Source: Muribaculaceae bacterium
GTDB lineage: Bacteria; Bacillota; Clostridia; Lachnospirales; Lachnospiraceae
NCBI GenBank assembly: GCA_023666425.1
Contig: JAMPCA010000001.1
Location: forward strand, 758,680-822,679
DNA: 64,000 bases
Direction: 5' to 3'
Shown here: positions 9,957 through 17,670 of the stretch, piece after piece
Layout: every line of letters begins with the position of its first letter
How positions within the stretch are numbered: position 1 is the stretch's first letter
The notes under the pieces: model-generated
The model's input: only the letters and a program-made list of their open reading frames with translations
Database searches by the model: none
Told to the model about the DNA's origin: nothing
Made by a program: the position numbers and the translations under genes

Positions 9957-10730
9957 CTAACGCACTGTGCCAAAAATGTTCTCATTGCCCTTGATCACGG
10001 TACCTGCATCCGGCTTCTCATAAATCTTATCCGTACCGCCCAGATAGTACATATTTACGCCCAGATTGCCGACGATCAGTCCCGTCTCCGTGTCGTAGGT
10101 CATGGACATATCCGCAACATTGCGCCGGTTCCGGTTCGACATCAAACGTGCAAATACAGATTTCATGTCCGAGTAGTCCGATGTGAAATCATAACTGACC
10201 ACCATGACAAAAAAAGTGTAATCGGGACATACGATCTGGCTCTCATCCAAAATGCCAAGATCCACACCCGTGGGGGCTGCCCCCGCTGCCTCTTCCGTCC
10301 CGGCAGAAGCATCCGCAGACGCATCATCGGTGACTGCCACACTCCCGTCGGTGACTGCCGGAGCATTTAAGGAATACAAAAGATTCGCCGGATTGATCGT
10401 AATACTCGTAACATCAATGTCCGCCCCCTCCGTCAGATCCCTGGCATAAAGAACCACATCCTCCTCCCTGACGTTTGGGGGATATTTGTCAATAATCTCC
10501 GCAATCTGCTTCTCAAACAAATCTGTCTGCTGGGTGTAGGTGGAAAGATTTGCCTCCAGATCGCGCACCTGCTGAAGCTGGCCTGCCAGCACAGCATTCT
10601 CCGCCTCCAGTGTCGTCCTCTCCTCCTCAAGCTCTGGCCGAAGGAGAGCCACCACTACGATAAACACCAGAAGGCCGATGCCATCCAGCACCGCTAACAT
10701 TATTCTCTTTGAGCTTCCACTCTTTTCCAT
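9957..10730 (-). CDS. pilO: Type IV pilus alignment protein PilO-like
   Basis: 257 residues. A single N-terminal membrane segment (residues about 9-28) is followed by a coiled-coil (ELEEERTTLEAENAVLAGQL) and a periplasm-facing-type domain, the layout of PilO. The segment at about 135-155 is an Ala/Asp/Ser linker of low complexity. It lies 9 bp after the pilM-pilN fusion, the expected PilM-N-O order. In other systems PilO dimerises with PilN and links the cytoplasmic motor to the fibre. Identification rests on topology and gene order more than on sequence identity, so the symbol is tentative. Confidence 0.75.
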   Translation of the reverse strand: MEKSGSSKRIMLAVLDGIGLLVFIVVVALLRPELEEERTTLEAENAVLAGQLQQVRDLEANLSTYTQQTDLFEKQIAEIIDKYPPNVREEDVVLYARDLTEGADIDVTSITINPANLLYSLNAPAVTDGSVAVTDDASADASAGTEEAAGAAPTGVDLGILDESQIVCPDYTFFVMVVSYDFTSDYSDMKSVFARLMSNRNRRNVADMSMTYDTETGLIVGNLGVNMYYLGGTDKIYEKPDAGTVIKGNENIFGTVR

Positions 10731-10739
10731 CGGTACCTC

Positions 10740-12431
10740 CTACTGCGCTTCCGTCGTCTCCATTTCTGCTGCTCCGTCTCCGCCTGCCGTCTCTTCACTC
10801 TCTTCCCCACTTACAGGCGGCTTGTAAGTCAGCGTGATATCGAAGTGCTCTTCCTTAACTCCCGCATCGTTCTCCTCCTCGGATACGCCGCTGCAGGTAA
10901 CGTCCAGAATCGTGTCAAATGTTCGAAGCTGCATCAGCGCCTCCGCCACGGATGGCTTACTGGTACATACGGCGGCAATCGTCATAATGTTCTCCGAAAC
11001 ACTCAGGCTTTCCACGCGCAAGTCCTTCGGCATATGCTCTTCCATCTCTTCCAGAAAATCCAGAAACGCCTCGTTGGGAACCGAAGCATTGCTGTCCGCC
11101 GCCACCATGCCTGCATTCGTTTTTCTCTGCACCAGATAGTTATTGTAGATTTCTACAACAGACTGCTTCGATAAAATCTCCGTGCGCATACTCTCGTTGT
11201 CCTGCTCAAGGCTCATATTCTGTATAAGAGGAATCACAGCCATGGCAGCAGACGCGCCCAGGAGCACAAGAAACGCAAGCAGCATGAGCGCTGAGTAATC
11301 TCCGCCAGACGAAGTCTTTCCCTTCGTCGCGACCTGCGTCTCCATCGCAAAATTGAAAGGCTCAAAAGTTGCCCCCACCGCGACCATATACTCGGCCAGA
11401 CGGAACTGGTTCCGGCTAAGACTCCGCGCGATGCTGATTCCCTTTTTATCCCGCGCTACCTGCACAGCGACGCCCAGCTCGTTTGCCAGAAGCTTATCCA
11501 GCCCCTTGCACTCCGCGCCAAGACCGATCAGTTCAAGCTCCTCCAGCTTCACTTCCTGATTTCTGGAGGTATAGTAATCCAGAATCCGGGCAACATTTCC
11601 GATCAGTGTCGTCAGGGACTGGGTGGCTTTTCCCCTGACGTCCATAATCTCCTGATCCTCATAATCGTCCCAGTCATCCATATCGGCGTCCTGCTGGAGC
11701 TGCTGGTTGATACACACCTTCTCCCGCAGCAGATCGAGCGCCTGCTGATAGGTTGCATTACCGTCAAACGCCTTGCTCTTTCGAACCGTATCCACCACCT
11801 CGTCGATTCCATAGGCGACCGTCCTCTGTAACTCCACCCGGCCATCTTTTATGATGGTGAGCATGGTGCTTTTGTCATTCACACAGACCGTCACTGCCAG
11901 CGCCTGGTCCATCGTGCGCATCATTGCCTGGTAGACGCTGTTGCCGCTGTAGTCCATGGCCAAAAGCTGGAAATTCCAGGCTCTTGCAAGCTGCTGGTAG
12001 GAAACAATCAGCGATCTTGGAACCGCGTACACGGAGAGCTTGATCTGCTTTTCCTCCTTCAGTCTTTCCGTGATTCTGTACACCAGCTCATGCTGGGACA
12101 GATCCACCGGAAAATAATCTCTGGAATTTGCAAGCAAAAGCTGTTTGATCTTGTTGTCCTTCACCACCGGGATCACAACATCACGATTGGCGATACGCGA
12201 GGAGGAGATGGTAAATATCGCCTTATTCGTGCGGATTCCGTTCTGGCTCAACCCCTGCCGCATCAGTGAGAGCATACTGTCGTTCACCACGACGCCCTCC
12301 TCGGTCAGCGTGTTCGGGGGCGTCTCAAAGGAAAACGCATTATAAATCTTCGGGGTCTTTGTCCCCTGATCCATCTCGATTACTTTGGTGATGCTCTCTC
12401 CCACCTCAATACTCAGTACTTTTGCCGCCAT
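10740..12431 (-). CDS. Fused PilM-PilN type IV pilus assembly protein
   Basis: 563 residues. Residues 1-355 form an actin-like PilM domain: KVLSIEVGESITKVIE (phosphate-1 strand), the KLSVYAVPRSLI segment, and a second-half motif LELIGLGAECKGLDKLL. After a FNFA motif and a Ser/Gly linker, a membrane segment at about 380-402 is followed by a coiled-coil and a compact domain (DLRVESLSVSENIMTIAA) typical of PilN. PilM is normally a separate cytoplasmic protein that binds the PilN tail; here the two are covalently joined. The next gene, 9 bp downstream, is pilO. An acidic insertion (DADMDDWDDYEDQE) lies at about 248-261. Confidence 0.87.
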   Translation of the reverse strand: MAAKVLSIEVGESITKVIEMDQGTKTPKIYNAFSFETPPNTLTEEGVVVNDSMLSLMRQGLSQNGIRTNKAIFTISSSRIANRDVVIPVVKDNKIKQLLLANSRDYFPVDLSQHELVYRITERLKEEKQIKLSVYAVPRSLIVSYQQLARAWNFQLLAMDYSGNSVYQAMMRTMDQALAVTVCVNDKSTMLTIIKDGRVELQRTVAYGIDEVVDTVRKSKAFDGNATYQQALDLLREKVCINQQLQQDADMDDWDDYEDQEIMDVRGKATQSLTTLIGNVARILDYYTSRNQEVKLEELELIGLGAECKGLDKLLANELGVAVQVARDKKGISIARSLSRNQFRLAEYMVAVGATFEPFNFAMETQVATKGKTSSGGDYSALMLLAFLVLLGASAAMAVIPLIQNMSLEQDNESMRTEILSKQSVVEIYNNYLVQRKTNAGMVAADSNASVPNEAFLDFLEEMEEHMPKDLRVESLSVSENIMTIAAVCTSKPSVAEALMQLRTFDTILDVTCSGVSEEENDAGVKEEHFDITLTYKPPVSGEESEETAGGDGAAEMETTEAQ

Positions 12432-12487
12432 GTTTTCTCCAATCCTCTGTTTATGTTATATCTATATGAAATAGTACTCATTATTTT

Positions 12488-13246
12488 CTAATTCAACAGC
12501 CACTGCAGATACGTCTGTATCCACACATCGCCCCAGAGGGCGGAAAGCATAATGCCAAGAGACAGATAGGGGCCTAATGCCAGCACATGCTCGGCGTCTG
12601 ACACCTTCATGCGGATCAGGTGTATGACGGAGCCCGCCACGCAGCCGAGCAGAAACGCCAGAAGGATTTTTCTCCAGCCGAGCAGAAGCCCTGCCGCCGC
12701 CATGAGACGGACGTCACCGCCGCCAATGGCTCTCCCTCCGCTAATCAGCAGGATTGCCTCTAAGGGTAAACTGACTGCCAAAAGACCGATCACATAATCG
12801 GGCCAGCTCTTCTCCAGCACCATATGTATCAGTCCCAGCAACAGTATAAACAGATTGATTCCAAAAGGAATCTCATAGGTTCGAAAATCTATTACAGTCA
12901 GCACAATGAGTGCAGACCCGAGCAGACAATAAATAACGCTTGTCCACGTCACGCCACAGACCAGAAAGACTATGACATACAGAATTCCGTTCGCCCCCTC
13001 GATTAGAGGGTACTGAGCGGAAATTTTGGTTCTGCACTTGCGGCATCTTCCGCGAAGCGCAAGGTAGCTTGCGACCGGTATCATGTCATACCAGCTCAAC
13101 TGGTAGCCGCATTTCATACAGTGGGATCTCTCGGTAACTATCGTTTTCCCTTCCGGTATACGCAGGATGCACACATTCAGAAAGCTGCCGATAATCAGAC
13201 CGTAGCAAAATGCGGCTATCAGTATAAAAATAAATGCTGGTTGCAT
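12488..13246 (-). CDS. pilD: Prepilin peptidase / N-methyltransferase (A24 family)
   Basis: 252 residues, a polytopic membrane aspartic protease that cuts prepilin leaders and methylates the new N-terminus. The N-terminal DiS_P_DiS domain is intact, with a tetracysteine zinc site at C43, C46, C68 and C71. Catalytic aspartates are D120 (in VIDFRTYEIP) and D178 (in GGGDVRL). Start ATG 13246 gives the conserved GSFLNVCILRIP near residue 20. All the pilins in the window are its expected substrates. It is separated from the downstream pilM-pilN gene by 56 bp and from the upstream pilin gene by a strong hairpin. Confidence 0.95.
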   Translation of the reverse strand: MQPAFIFILIAAFCYGLIIGSFLNVCILRIPEGKTIVTERSHCMKCGYQLSWYDMIPVASYLALRGRCRKCRTKISAQYPLIEGANGILYVIVFLVCGVTWTSVIYCLLGSALIVLTVIDFRTYEIPFGINLFILLLGLIHMVLEKSWPDYVIGLLAVSLPLEAILLISGGRAIGGGDVRLMAAAGLLLGWRKILLAFLLGCVAGSVIHLIRMKVSDAEHVLALGPYLSLGIMLSALWGDVWIQTYLQWLLN

Positions 13247-13311
13247 GATAAATCCTTTCCAAAACAGTTCTTAGGCATATTCATGTAGGGACTCCTATGC
13301 CGTTATCATTT

Positions 13312-13340
13312 CTCTCCTGCGGGAATATCCCGCAGGAGAG
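13312..13340 (-). terminator. 12-bp perfect stem-loop between pilin and prepilin peptidase genes
   Basis: CTCTCCTGCGGG (13312-13323) and CCCGCAGGAGAG (13329-13340) pair perfectly around a 5-nt loop. On the minus strand it follows the pilin stop codon by 27 bp. There is no run of T after it, so it is more likely a partial terminator or an RNA-stabilising hairpin that lets pilin mRNA exceed the downstream genes than a full intrinsic terminator. Confidence 0.6.
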
Positions 13341-13367
13341 GTATGTACAATTCTCGAATGCACAAGA

Positions 13368-13835
13368 TTACGTTGTAGGTGTGGCAGTAGGCCATGCGCC
13401 AACCACCTCGTATGCCTGTCTGGTCGCATTGTATGTAACTGTTATCGTATAAGTCTGGGCTGAATGTGTCTTTGAGGACATTTTCACCGTGGTGCCAACC
13501 GTAGCCTCTACATCTGCCTTTAACTTTGTAGCAGACGCTGGGAATGTCATAGCTCCAGTACTGCCAGTCAGTGTTATCGTAAACGAACCGCTCGTACCTG
13601 ATACAGTACCCGCCTCTACATAGATGTCCTCCTGCGCCAGTGCAAGCTCAACTGCATGTGCAACCTCTGCCGCCGCAGACTCATCCTTCTGCACTCTTGA
13701 TTTCTCCACATAACGGAGCATTGCCGGAGCCAGCACTACCATCAGCACTGCCATGATGGCGATAACTACGATCAGCTCGACAAGCGAGAAACCTTTGTTG
13801 TTGCGCTTCTTTGTTTCTGTTACTTCCTTTTTCAT
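13368..13835 (-). CDS. pilA: Type IV major pilin (copy 1, own promoter)
   Basis: About 155 residues. The leader MKKEVTETKKRNNKG precedes FSLVELIVVIAIMAVLMVVL, the canonical prepilin site with Glu at +5, followed by the long helix LRYVEKSRVQKDESAAAEVA. The start at 13835 has AAGGAG 7 nt upstream; an in-frame ATG at 13871 lacks such a site. The mature protein is small and Thr/Ala-rich, like major pilins of Clostridia. It has a dedicated promoter with perfect TATAAT and a downstream hairpin, both consistent with high expression. It shares most of its first 50 residues with the pilin at 15952-16431, but the C-terminal halves differ. Confidence 0.93.
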   Translation of the reverse strand: MKKEVTETKKRNNKGFSLVELIVVIAIMAVLMVVLAPAMLRYVEKSRVQKDESAAAEVAHAVELALAQEDIYVEAGTVSGTSGSFTITLTGSTGAMTFPASATKLKADVEATVGTTVKMSSKTHSAQTYTITVTYNATRQAYEVVGAWPTATPTT

Positions 13836-13915
13836 ACCTTTTTCTCCTTTTCTTTGAACTTTGATATGCATTTATCTTAAAAATCCCGCTCCCTACAAGC
13901 AGAATCTTTAATTCA

Positions 13916-13944
13916 ATTATACACAAAAACCATCGTCATGTATA
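13916..13944 (-). promoter_or_regulatory. Promoter of major pilin gene
   Basis: On the minus strand TATACA (13939-13944) and a perfect TATAAT (13916-13921) are separated by 17 nt. Transcription would start about 73 nt before the pilin ATG. No riboswitch-like structure was seen in that leader. Confidence 0.6.
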
Positions 13945-13955
13945 GTCATATGTCA

Positions 13956-13980
13956 TCTATTGTAAAATTTCTATGACTTC
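13956..13980 (-). repeat. Remnant of a nuclease-gene 3' end
   Basis: These 25 bases repeat, with about three mismatches, the last codons and stop of the adjacent nuclease gene (EVIEILQ then stop, found again at 13979-14003). They are read as the leftover 3' end of an extra copy of that gene. Confidence 0.6.
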
Positions 13981-14924
13981 TATTGTAATATCTCTATGAC
14001 CTCTTCACGGCTGATTCCCACCTCTTCCGCTATGGTGTCTATGTCACAGCCCTGCTGTTCCAGCTTAAATACTCTTTTCGTCAAATATTTCCCTCTTTCC
14101 AGACCCTCTTCTATTCCTCTTTCCATGCCCTCTTCTATTCCTGCATATCGGAACATTTCCTCTCTCGAAAATGTTGCCACCGTCATATCGCACACCTCCT
14201 TTTTCTCGAACAGCTCCCGGAAAATCCCCCTCTCTTTTAAGAGCCTGCATACATCCGCCGCTGTCTCCAGACCCCCGGGTCTCTTATATGTGCTGTCATG
14301 CCCCGCCTGCAGGATATAGGTCAGGCTGTTGGCTGTCAGGGCATACCAGAACAGCTCTTCATCCCGGTATTTCTCAAAACGCCCCGGAATCCGGTTCTCC
14401 TCCAGATAGTCACAGGTTTCTTCTCGGCTCATTACAAATTCATAGGCATGAACCGTAAGCTCCAGATCCGGTTCTGTATCACATGCCATGTAGGAATCTG
14501 ACAGACGCATGATCCGCTCTGTCTCTTCCGGCATCCTGCTGCGGTTTTTCACTCCGGTAAACACAACATAAAGCTTCGGCACTGCCAGCTCTACCATTTT
14601 GTTTCTGTAAAGCATATCCTCCGACCCGATCAGTCCCCGCAGGCCTGCCGTGATATATTCCAGCAGACGGTACGGGATATTGGGATTTGGCGACGCCTGC
14701 GCCTCTATCATATAGTATATCACATGATCGGCCAGAATACCTAAATCATTTTCCTTCCTCCCGAAAATTACCGGCCTTACATCTGCCACCTGCACATCAG
14801 TGACGCTTCTTCCGCTCAAAAAGGATACCAGACGCTTTTTACTTTCCTCTGACTCAAATACCTTTGCAAAAAAGTGATCCTTTGCCTGCGCGTTTATCCC
14901 CGGCACATTCTGTTCTTTTTTCAA
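13980..14924 (-). CDS. PD-(D/E)XK nuclease family transposase-like protein, tandem copy 1
   Basis: 314 residues, starting at TTG 14924 with AGGAAAG upstream. It resembles the Rpn/PDDEXK_2 family of recombination-promoting nucleases, common and multicopy in Lachnospiraceae: an N-terminal KDHFFAKVFESEE segment, a core with ADHVIYYMIEAQ and a nuclease-like beta strand, and a C-terminal charged repeat (EEGMERGIEEGLERGK). The last helix (CDIDTIAEEVGISREEVIEIL) looks like a helix-turn-helix. It lies inside the pilus locus between two pilin genes and is nearly identical to its neighbour at 14944-15900 (first 275 residues identical). Role: probably a mobile or recombination-associated nuclease, not a pilus part. 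Active-site residues were not verified. Confidence 0.8.
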   Translation of the reverse strand: MKKEQNVPGINAQAKDHFFAKVFESEESKKRLVSFLSGRSVTDVQVADVRPVIFGRKENDLGILADHVIYYMIEAQASPNPNIPYRLLEYITAGLRGLIGSEDMLYRNKMVELAVPKLYVVFTGVKNRSRMPEETERIMRLSDSYMACDTEPDLELTVHAYEFVMSREETCDYLEENRIPGRFEKYRDEELFWYALTANSLTYILQAGHDSTYKRPGGLETAADVCRLLKERGIFRELFEKKEVCDMTVATFSREEMFRYAGIEEGMERGIEEGLERGKYLTKRVFKLEQQGCDIDTIAEEVGISREEVIEILQ

Positions 14925-14943
14925 ATACTTTCCTCTCTCGTAT

Positions 14944-15900
14944 CTATTGTAATATTTCTATAACTTCTTCACGGCTGATCCCTACCTTTTCCGCTATGGT
15001 GTCTATGTCACAGCCCTGCTGTTCCAGCTTAAATATTCTTTTCGTCAAATATTTCCCTCTTTCCAGACCTTCCTCCAAGCCTCTTTCCATACCTCTTTCC
15101 ATGCCCTCTTCTATGCCTGCATATCGGAACATTTCCTCTCTCGAAAATGTTGCCACCGTCATATCGCACACCTCCTTTTTCTCGAACAGCTCCCGGAAAA
15201 TCCCCCTCTCTTTTAAGAGCCTGCATACATCCGCCGCTGTCTCCAGACCCCCGGGTCTCTTATATGTGCTGTCATGCCCCGCCTGCAGGATATAGGTCAG
15301 GCTGTTGGCTGTCAGGGCATACCAGAACAGCTCTTCATCCCGGTATTTCTCAAAACGCCCCGGAATCCGGTTCTCCTCCAGATAGTCACAGGTTTCTTCT
15401 CGGCTCATTACAAATTCATAGGCATGAACCGTAAGCTCCAGATCCGGTTCTGTATCACATGCCATGTAGGAATCTGACAGACGCATGATCCGCTCTGTCT
15501 CTTCCGGCATCCTGCTGCGGTTTTTCACTCCGGTAAACACAACATAAAGCTTCGGCACTGCCAGCTCTACCATTTTGTTTCTGTAAAGCATATCCTCCGA
15601 CCCGATCAGTCCCCGCAGGCCTGCCGTGATATATTCCAGCAGACGGTACGGGATATTGGGATTTGGCGACGCCTGCGCCTCTATCATATAGTATATCACA
15701 TGATCGGCCAGAATACCTAAATCATTTTCCTTCCTCCCGAAAATTACCGGCCTTACATCTGCCACCTGCACATCAGTGACGCTTCTTCCGCTCAAAAAGG
15801 ATACCAGACGCTTTTTACTTTCCTCTGACTCAAATACCTTTGCAAAAAAGTGATCCTTTGCCTGCGCGTTTATCCCCGGCACATTCTGTTCTTTTTTCAA
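14944..15900 (-). CDS. PD-(D/E)XK nuclease family transposase-like protein, tandem copy 2
   Basis: 318 residues, TTG start at 15900 with the same AGGAAAG ribosome site as copy 1. The unit is offset from copy 1 by 976 bp. The DNA is identical over roughly 770 bp from the 5' side; differences cluster in the 3' 200 bp, including one extra four-residue charged repeat (MERGMERGLEEGLERGK), a Val-to-Ile and a Glu-to-Lys change. This pattern fits recent duplication or gene conversion over an older divergent 3' end. It begins 51 bp after the stop of the upstream pilin gene and so may be read through from the pilB promoter. Confidence 0.8.
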   Translation of the reverse strand: MKKEQNVPGINAQAKDHFFAKVFESEESKKRLVSFLSGRSVTDVQVADVRPVIFGRKENDLGILADHVIYYMIEAQASPNPNIPYRLLEYITAGLRGLIGSEDMLYRNKMVELAVPKLYVVFTGVKNRSRMPEETERIMRLSDSYMACDTEPDLELTVHAYEFVMSREETCDYLEENRIPGRFEKYRDEELFWYALTANSLTYILQAGHDSTYKRPGGLETAADVCRLLKERGIFRELFEKKEVCDMTVATFSREEMFRYAGIEEGMERGMERGLEEGLERGKYLTKRIFKLEQQGCDIDTIAEKVGISREEVIEILQ

Positions 15901-15904
15901 ATAC

Positions 15905-15950
15905 TTTCCTCTCTCGAAAATGCTGCCACCGTCATATCACACACTTCCTT
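15905..15950 (-). repeat. Internal fragment of a third nuclease copy
   Basis: About 45 bases between pilin copy 2 and nuclease copy 2 match the internal gene segment that encodes EVCDMTVATFSREE (14158-14203) with four substitutions, then fuse into the ribosome site of copy 2. It is a leftover of another copy. Confidence 0.7.
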
Positions 15951-15951
15951 A

Positions 15952-16431
15952 TCAGCTGACCGTCCAGTTGAGGTCGGGATCGGACGCGTTGGGTCTCACA
16001 ATGTATGCACCCCTTGTACTGCTATACTCAAAAACTATGGTAAAGGTCTTACCTCTGTACTGCTGGGAACTAAAGGCAATCTTATCTCCCACGGTCGCAC
16101 GGATATCCGTCTCAAGATTTCCGGCTGCAGCGGGGGCCGAATGACCGCCCGCACATGCTACCGCGATATTTGTGTTGTCCGCAACCGTCACGGTAATGGT
16201 ATCGCCTCCCGCCTCGGTATACAGCTTATCGTCTGTCAACGCCAGTTCAATGGTTCTTACAACCTCCGAGACTGCGGACTCGTCCTTCTGCACCCTCGTC
16301 TTTTCCACATAGCGGAGCATCGCCGGCGCCAGCACTACCATCAACACTGCCATAATGGTAATCACCACTATTAACTCTACCAGCGAAAATCCCTTATTAT
16401 TTTCCCTTTTTCCTGTCATAACCTCTCTCAT
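15952..16431 (-). CDS. Type IV pilin (copy 2, in pilB-pilT-pilC operon)
   Basis: 159 residues. The leader MREVMTGKRENNKG precedes FSLVELIVVITIMAVLMVVL with Glu at +5; the helix LRYVEKTRVQKDESAVSEV closely matches the other pilin. The C-terminal half is different (NASDPDLNWTVS end). ATG 16431 starts 2 bp after the pilC stop; a second ATG at 16419 is possible. It is therefore cotranscribed with pilB, pilT and pilC. The shared N-terminal third and diverged tail suggest paralogues, either alternative major pilins or a major/minor pair. Confidence 0.92.
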   Translation of the reverse strand: MREVMTGKRENNKGFSLVELIVVITIMAVLMVVLAPAMLRYVEKTRVQKDESAVSEVVRTIELALTDDKLYTEAGGDTITVTVADNTNIAVACAGGHSAPAAAGNLETDIRATVGDKIAFSSQQYRGKTFTIVFEYSSTRGAYIVRPNASDPDLNWTVS

Positions 16432-16433
16432 TC

Positions 16434-17648
16434 CTACAGATTATCCATCTGGTTGTACATTGCGAGCATTGGCGCCATGACTGCACCGAGCAACAAAATT
16501 ACCGCTCCTGCCAGCACCAGAATAATCATGGGCTCCATCGCGGCAAGAACTGTCTGGGTGGCCATCTCCACCTCCTCGTCGTAATAATCCGCGAGCTTGT
16601 TGAGCATTCCTTCCAGATCTCCGGTCTCCTCGCCGATTTTTGCCATATGCCCTACCATAGGTGGAAAAAGATCATCCCGAAGCAAAGGCTCCGAGAGCGG
16701 CACGCCGCGGATCACCTCATCCCTCGTCTGTTCAAGCTTTTCTCTATATAAAAAGTTCGACATCGTACCCGCCGTAATCGCCAGTGCCTCCACCATGGGA
16801 AGGCCGGAGTAGATTAAGGTGCTCAGGGTGCGGGAAAAATTCGACGCCGCCGTCTTTACCGTCAGTTTTCCAAAAATAGGAGCATTTTTACTGAGCTTGG
16901 CAAACAGGAGCTGCCCGGTGGGCGTCTTTTTAAAGGCTTTAATGCCAAACACCACCGCAAGCACAATGGCAATCAGGATATACCAGCGCTGCATCACAAA
17001 ATCACTGGCCTTTACCACCGCAACAGTGAGCGCCGGAAGTTCAAAATCCATGGTCTCAAACATCTCCGTATACTTGGGAATAACAAAAGCCAGCATCACA
17101 ACCACGACAATCACTGCCACCAGTCCTACCATGATCGGATAAACAGCAGCTTTTTTCATAATGGCTTTCAGCTTTGCGCTCTTCTCAAAATGGGTCGCCA
17201 TGCGGTCAAACGCCACATCCAGCTTACCGGAGGCCTCTCCCGCATTCACCATCTTCACCATAATGTCCGGAAACACCTTCGGATAAAGCGCCAGCGCATT
17301 CGCCAGCGTCTCGCCCTTGCCGATTTCCATTTTCACACCGCCAATCGCGGAAGCCATCGTCTTGTTCTCTGTCTGCTCCTCAAGCATAGCCAGAGAATCT
17401 ATAATCGTGACGCCCGCATCGATCATGCTGATAAACTGCCTGCAGAATACGGAAAGATCCCGGGGCTTCACTGATCCCCCGATGCTGATGGAAACCTCCC
17501 TCGTAAGGAGGGAGGCCGGATTCACCTCCATAGGCGTCATTCCATCCGACCGCAGACTCTCGTATGCCGCTTCCAGCGAATCAATCGTAATATTTCCTTT
17601 TTTCTCCTTGCCAAACCTGTCTATGGCCTTGTAAGTAAATTCCGGCAC
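16434..17648 (-). CDS. pilC: Type IV pilus inner-membrane platform protein PilC
   Basis: 404 residues, the usual PilC/GspF length. It has two repeated T2SF domains: the first near 70-195 (FCRQFISMIDAGVTIIDSL; KVFPDIMVKMVNAGEASGKL) and the second near 270-395 (FSRTLSTLIYSGLPMVEAL; LFPPMVGHMAKIGEETGDL). Three membrane segments lie at about 170-192, 220-240 and 375-397. PilC anchors the PilB and PilT motors at the membrane. Start ATG 17648 gives the conserved PEFTYKAIDRFGKEKKG. It follows pilT by 22 bp. Confidence 0.96.
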   Translation of the reverse strand: MPEFTYKAIDRFGKEKKGNITIDSLEAAYESLRSDGMTPMEVNPASLLTREVSISIGGSVKPRDLSVFCRQFISMIDAGVTIIDSLAMLEEQTENKTMASAIGGVKMEIGKGETLANALALYPKVFPDIMVKMVNAGEASGKLDVAFDRMATHFEKSAKLKAIMKKAAVYPIMVGLVAVIVVVVMLAFVIPKYTEMFETMDFELPALTVAVVKASDFVMQRWYILIAIVLAVVFGIKAFKKTPTGQLLFAKLSKNAPIFGKLTVKTAASNFSRTLSTLIYSGLPMVEALAITAGTMSNFLYREKLEQTRDEVIRGVPLSEPLLRDDLFPPMVGHMAKIGEETGDLEGMLNKLADYYDEEVEMATQTVLAAMEPMIILVLAGAVILLLGAVMAPMLAMYNQMDNL

Positions 17649-17670
17649 GGTATCTCCCTCTGTCTGTCAA

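Larger units (their letters stand above)
13980..15914 (-). repeat. Tandem duplication of a 976-bp unit
   Basis: The two nuclease genes and their ribosome-site regions form a direct tandem repeat (unit period 976 bp). The bases GAGAGAGGAAA occur both in the ribosome-site region and inside the gene (codons for SREE), giving microhomology at the junction. Confidence 0.9.

Noticed and set aside
13956..14003. CRISPR-like short repeats
   Set aside because: Only two copies with 23-bp period and no spacers; they are copies of a gene end.
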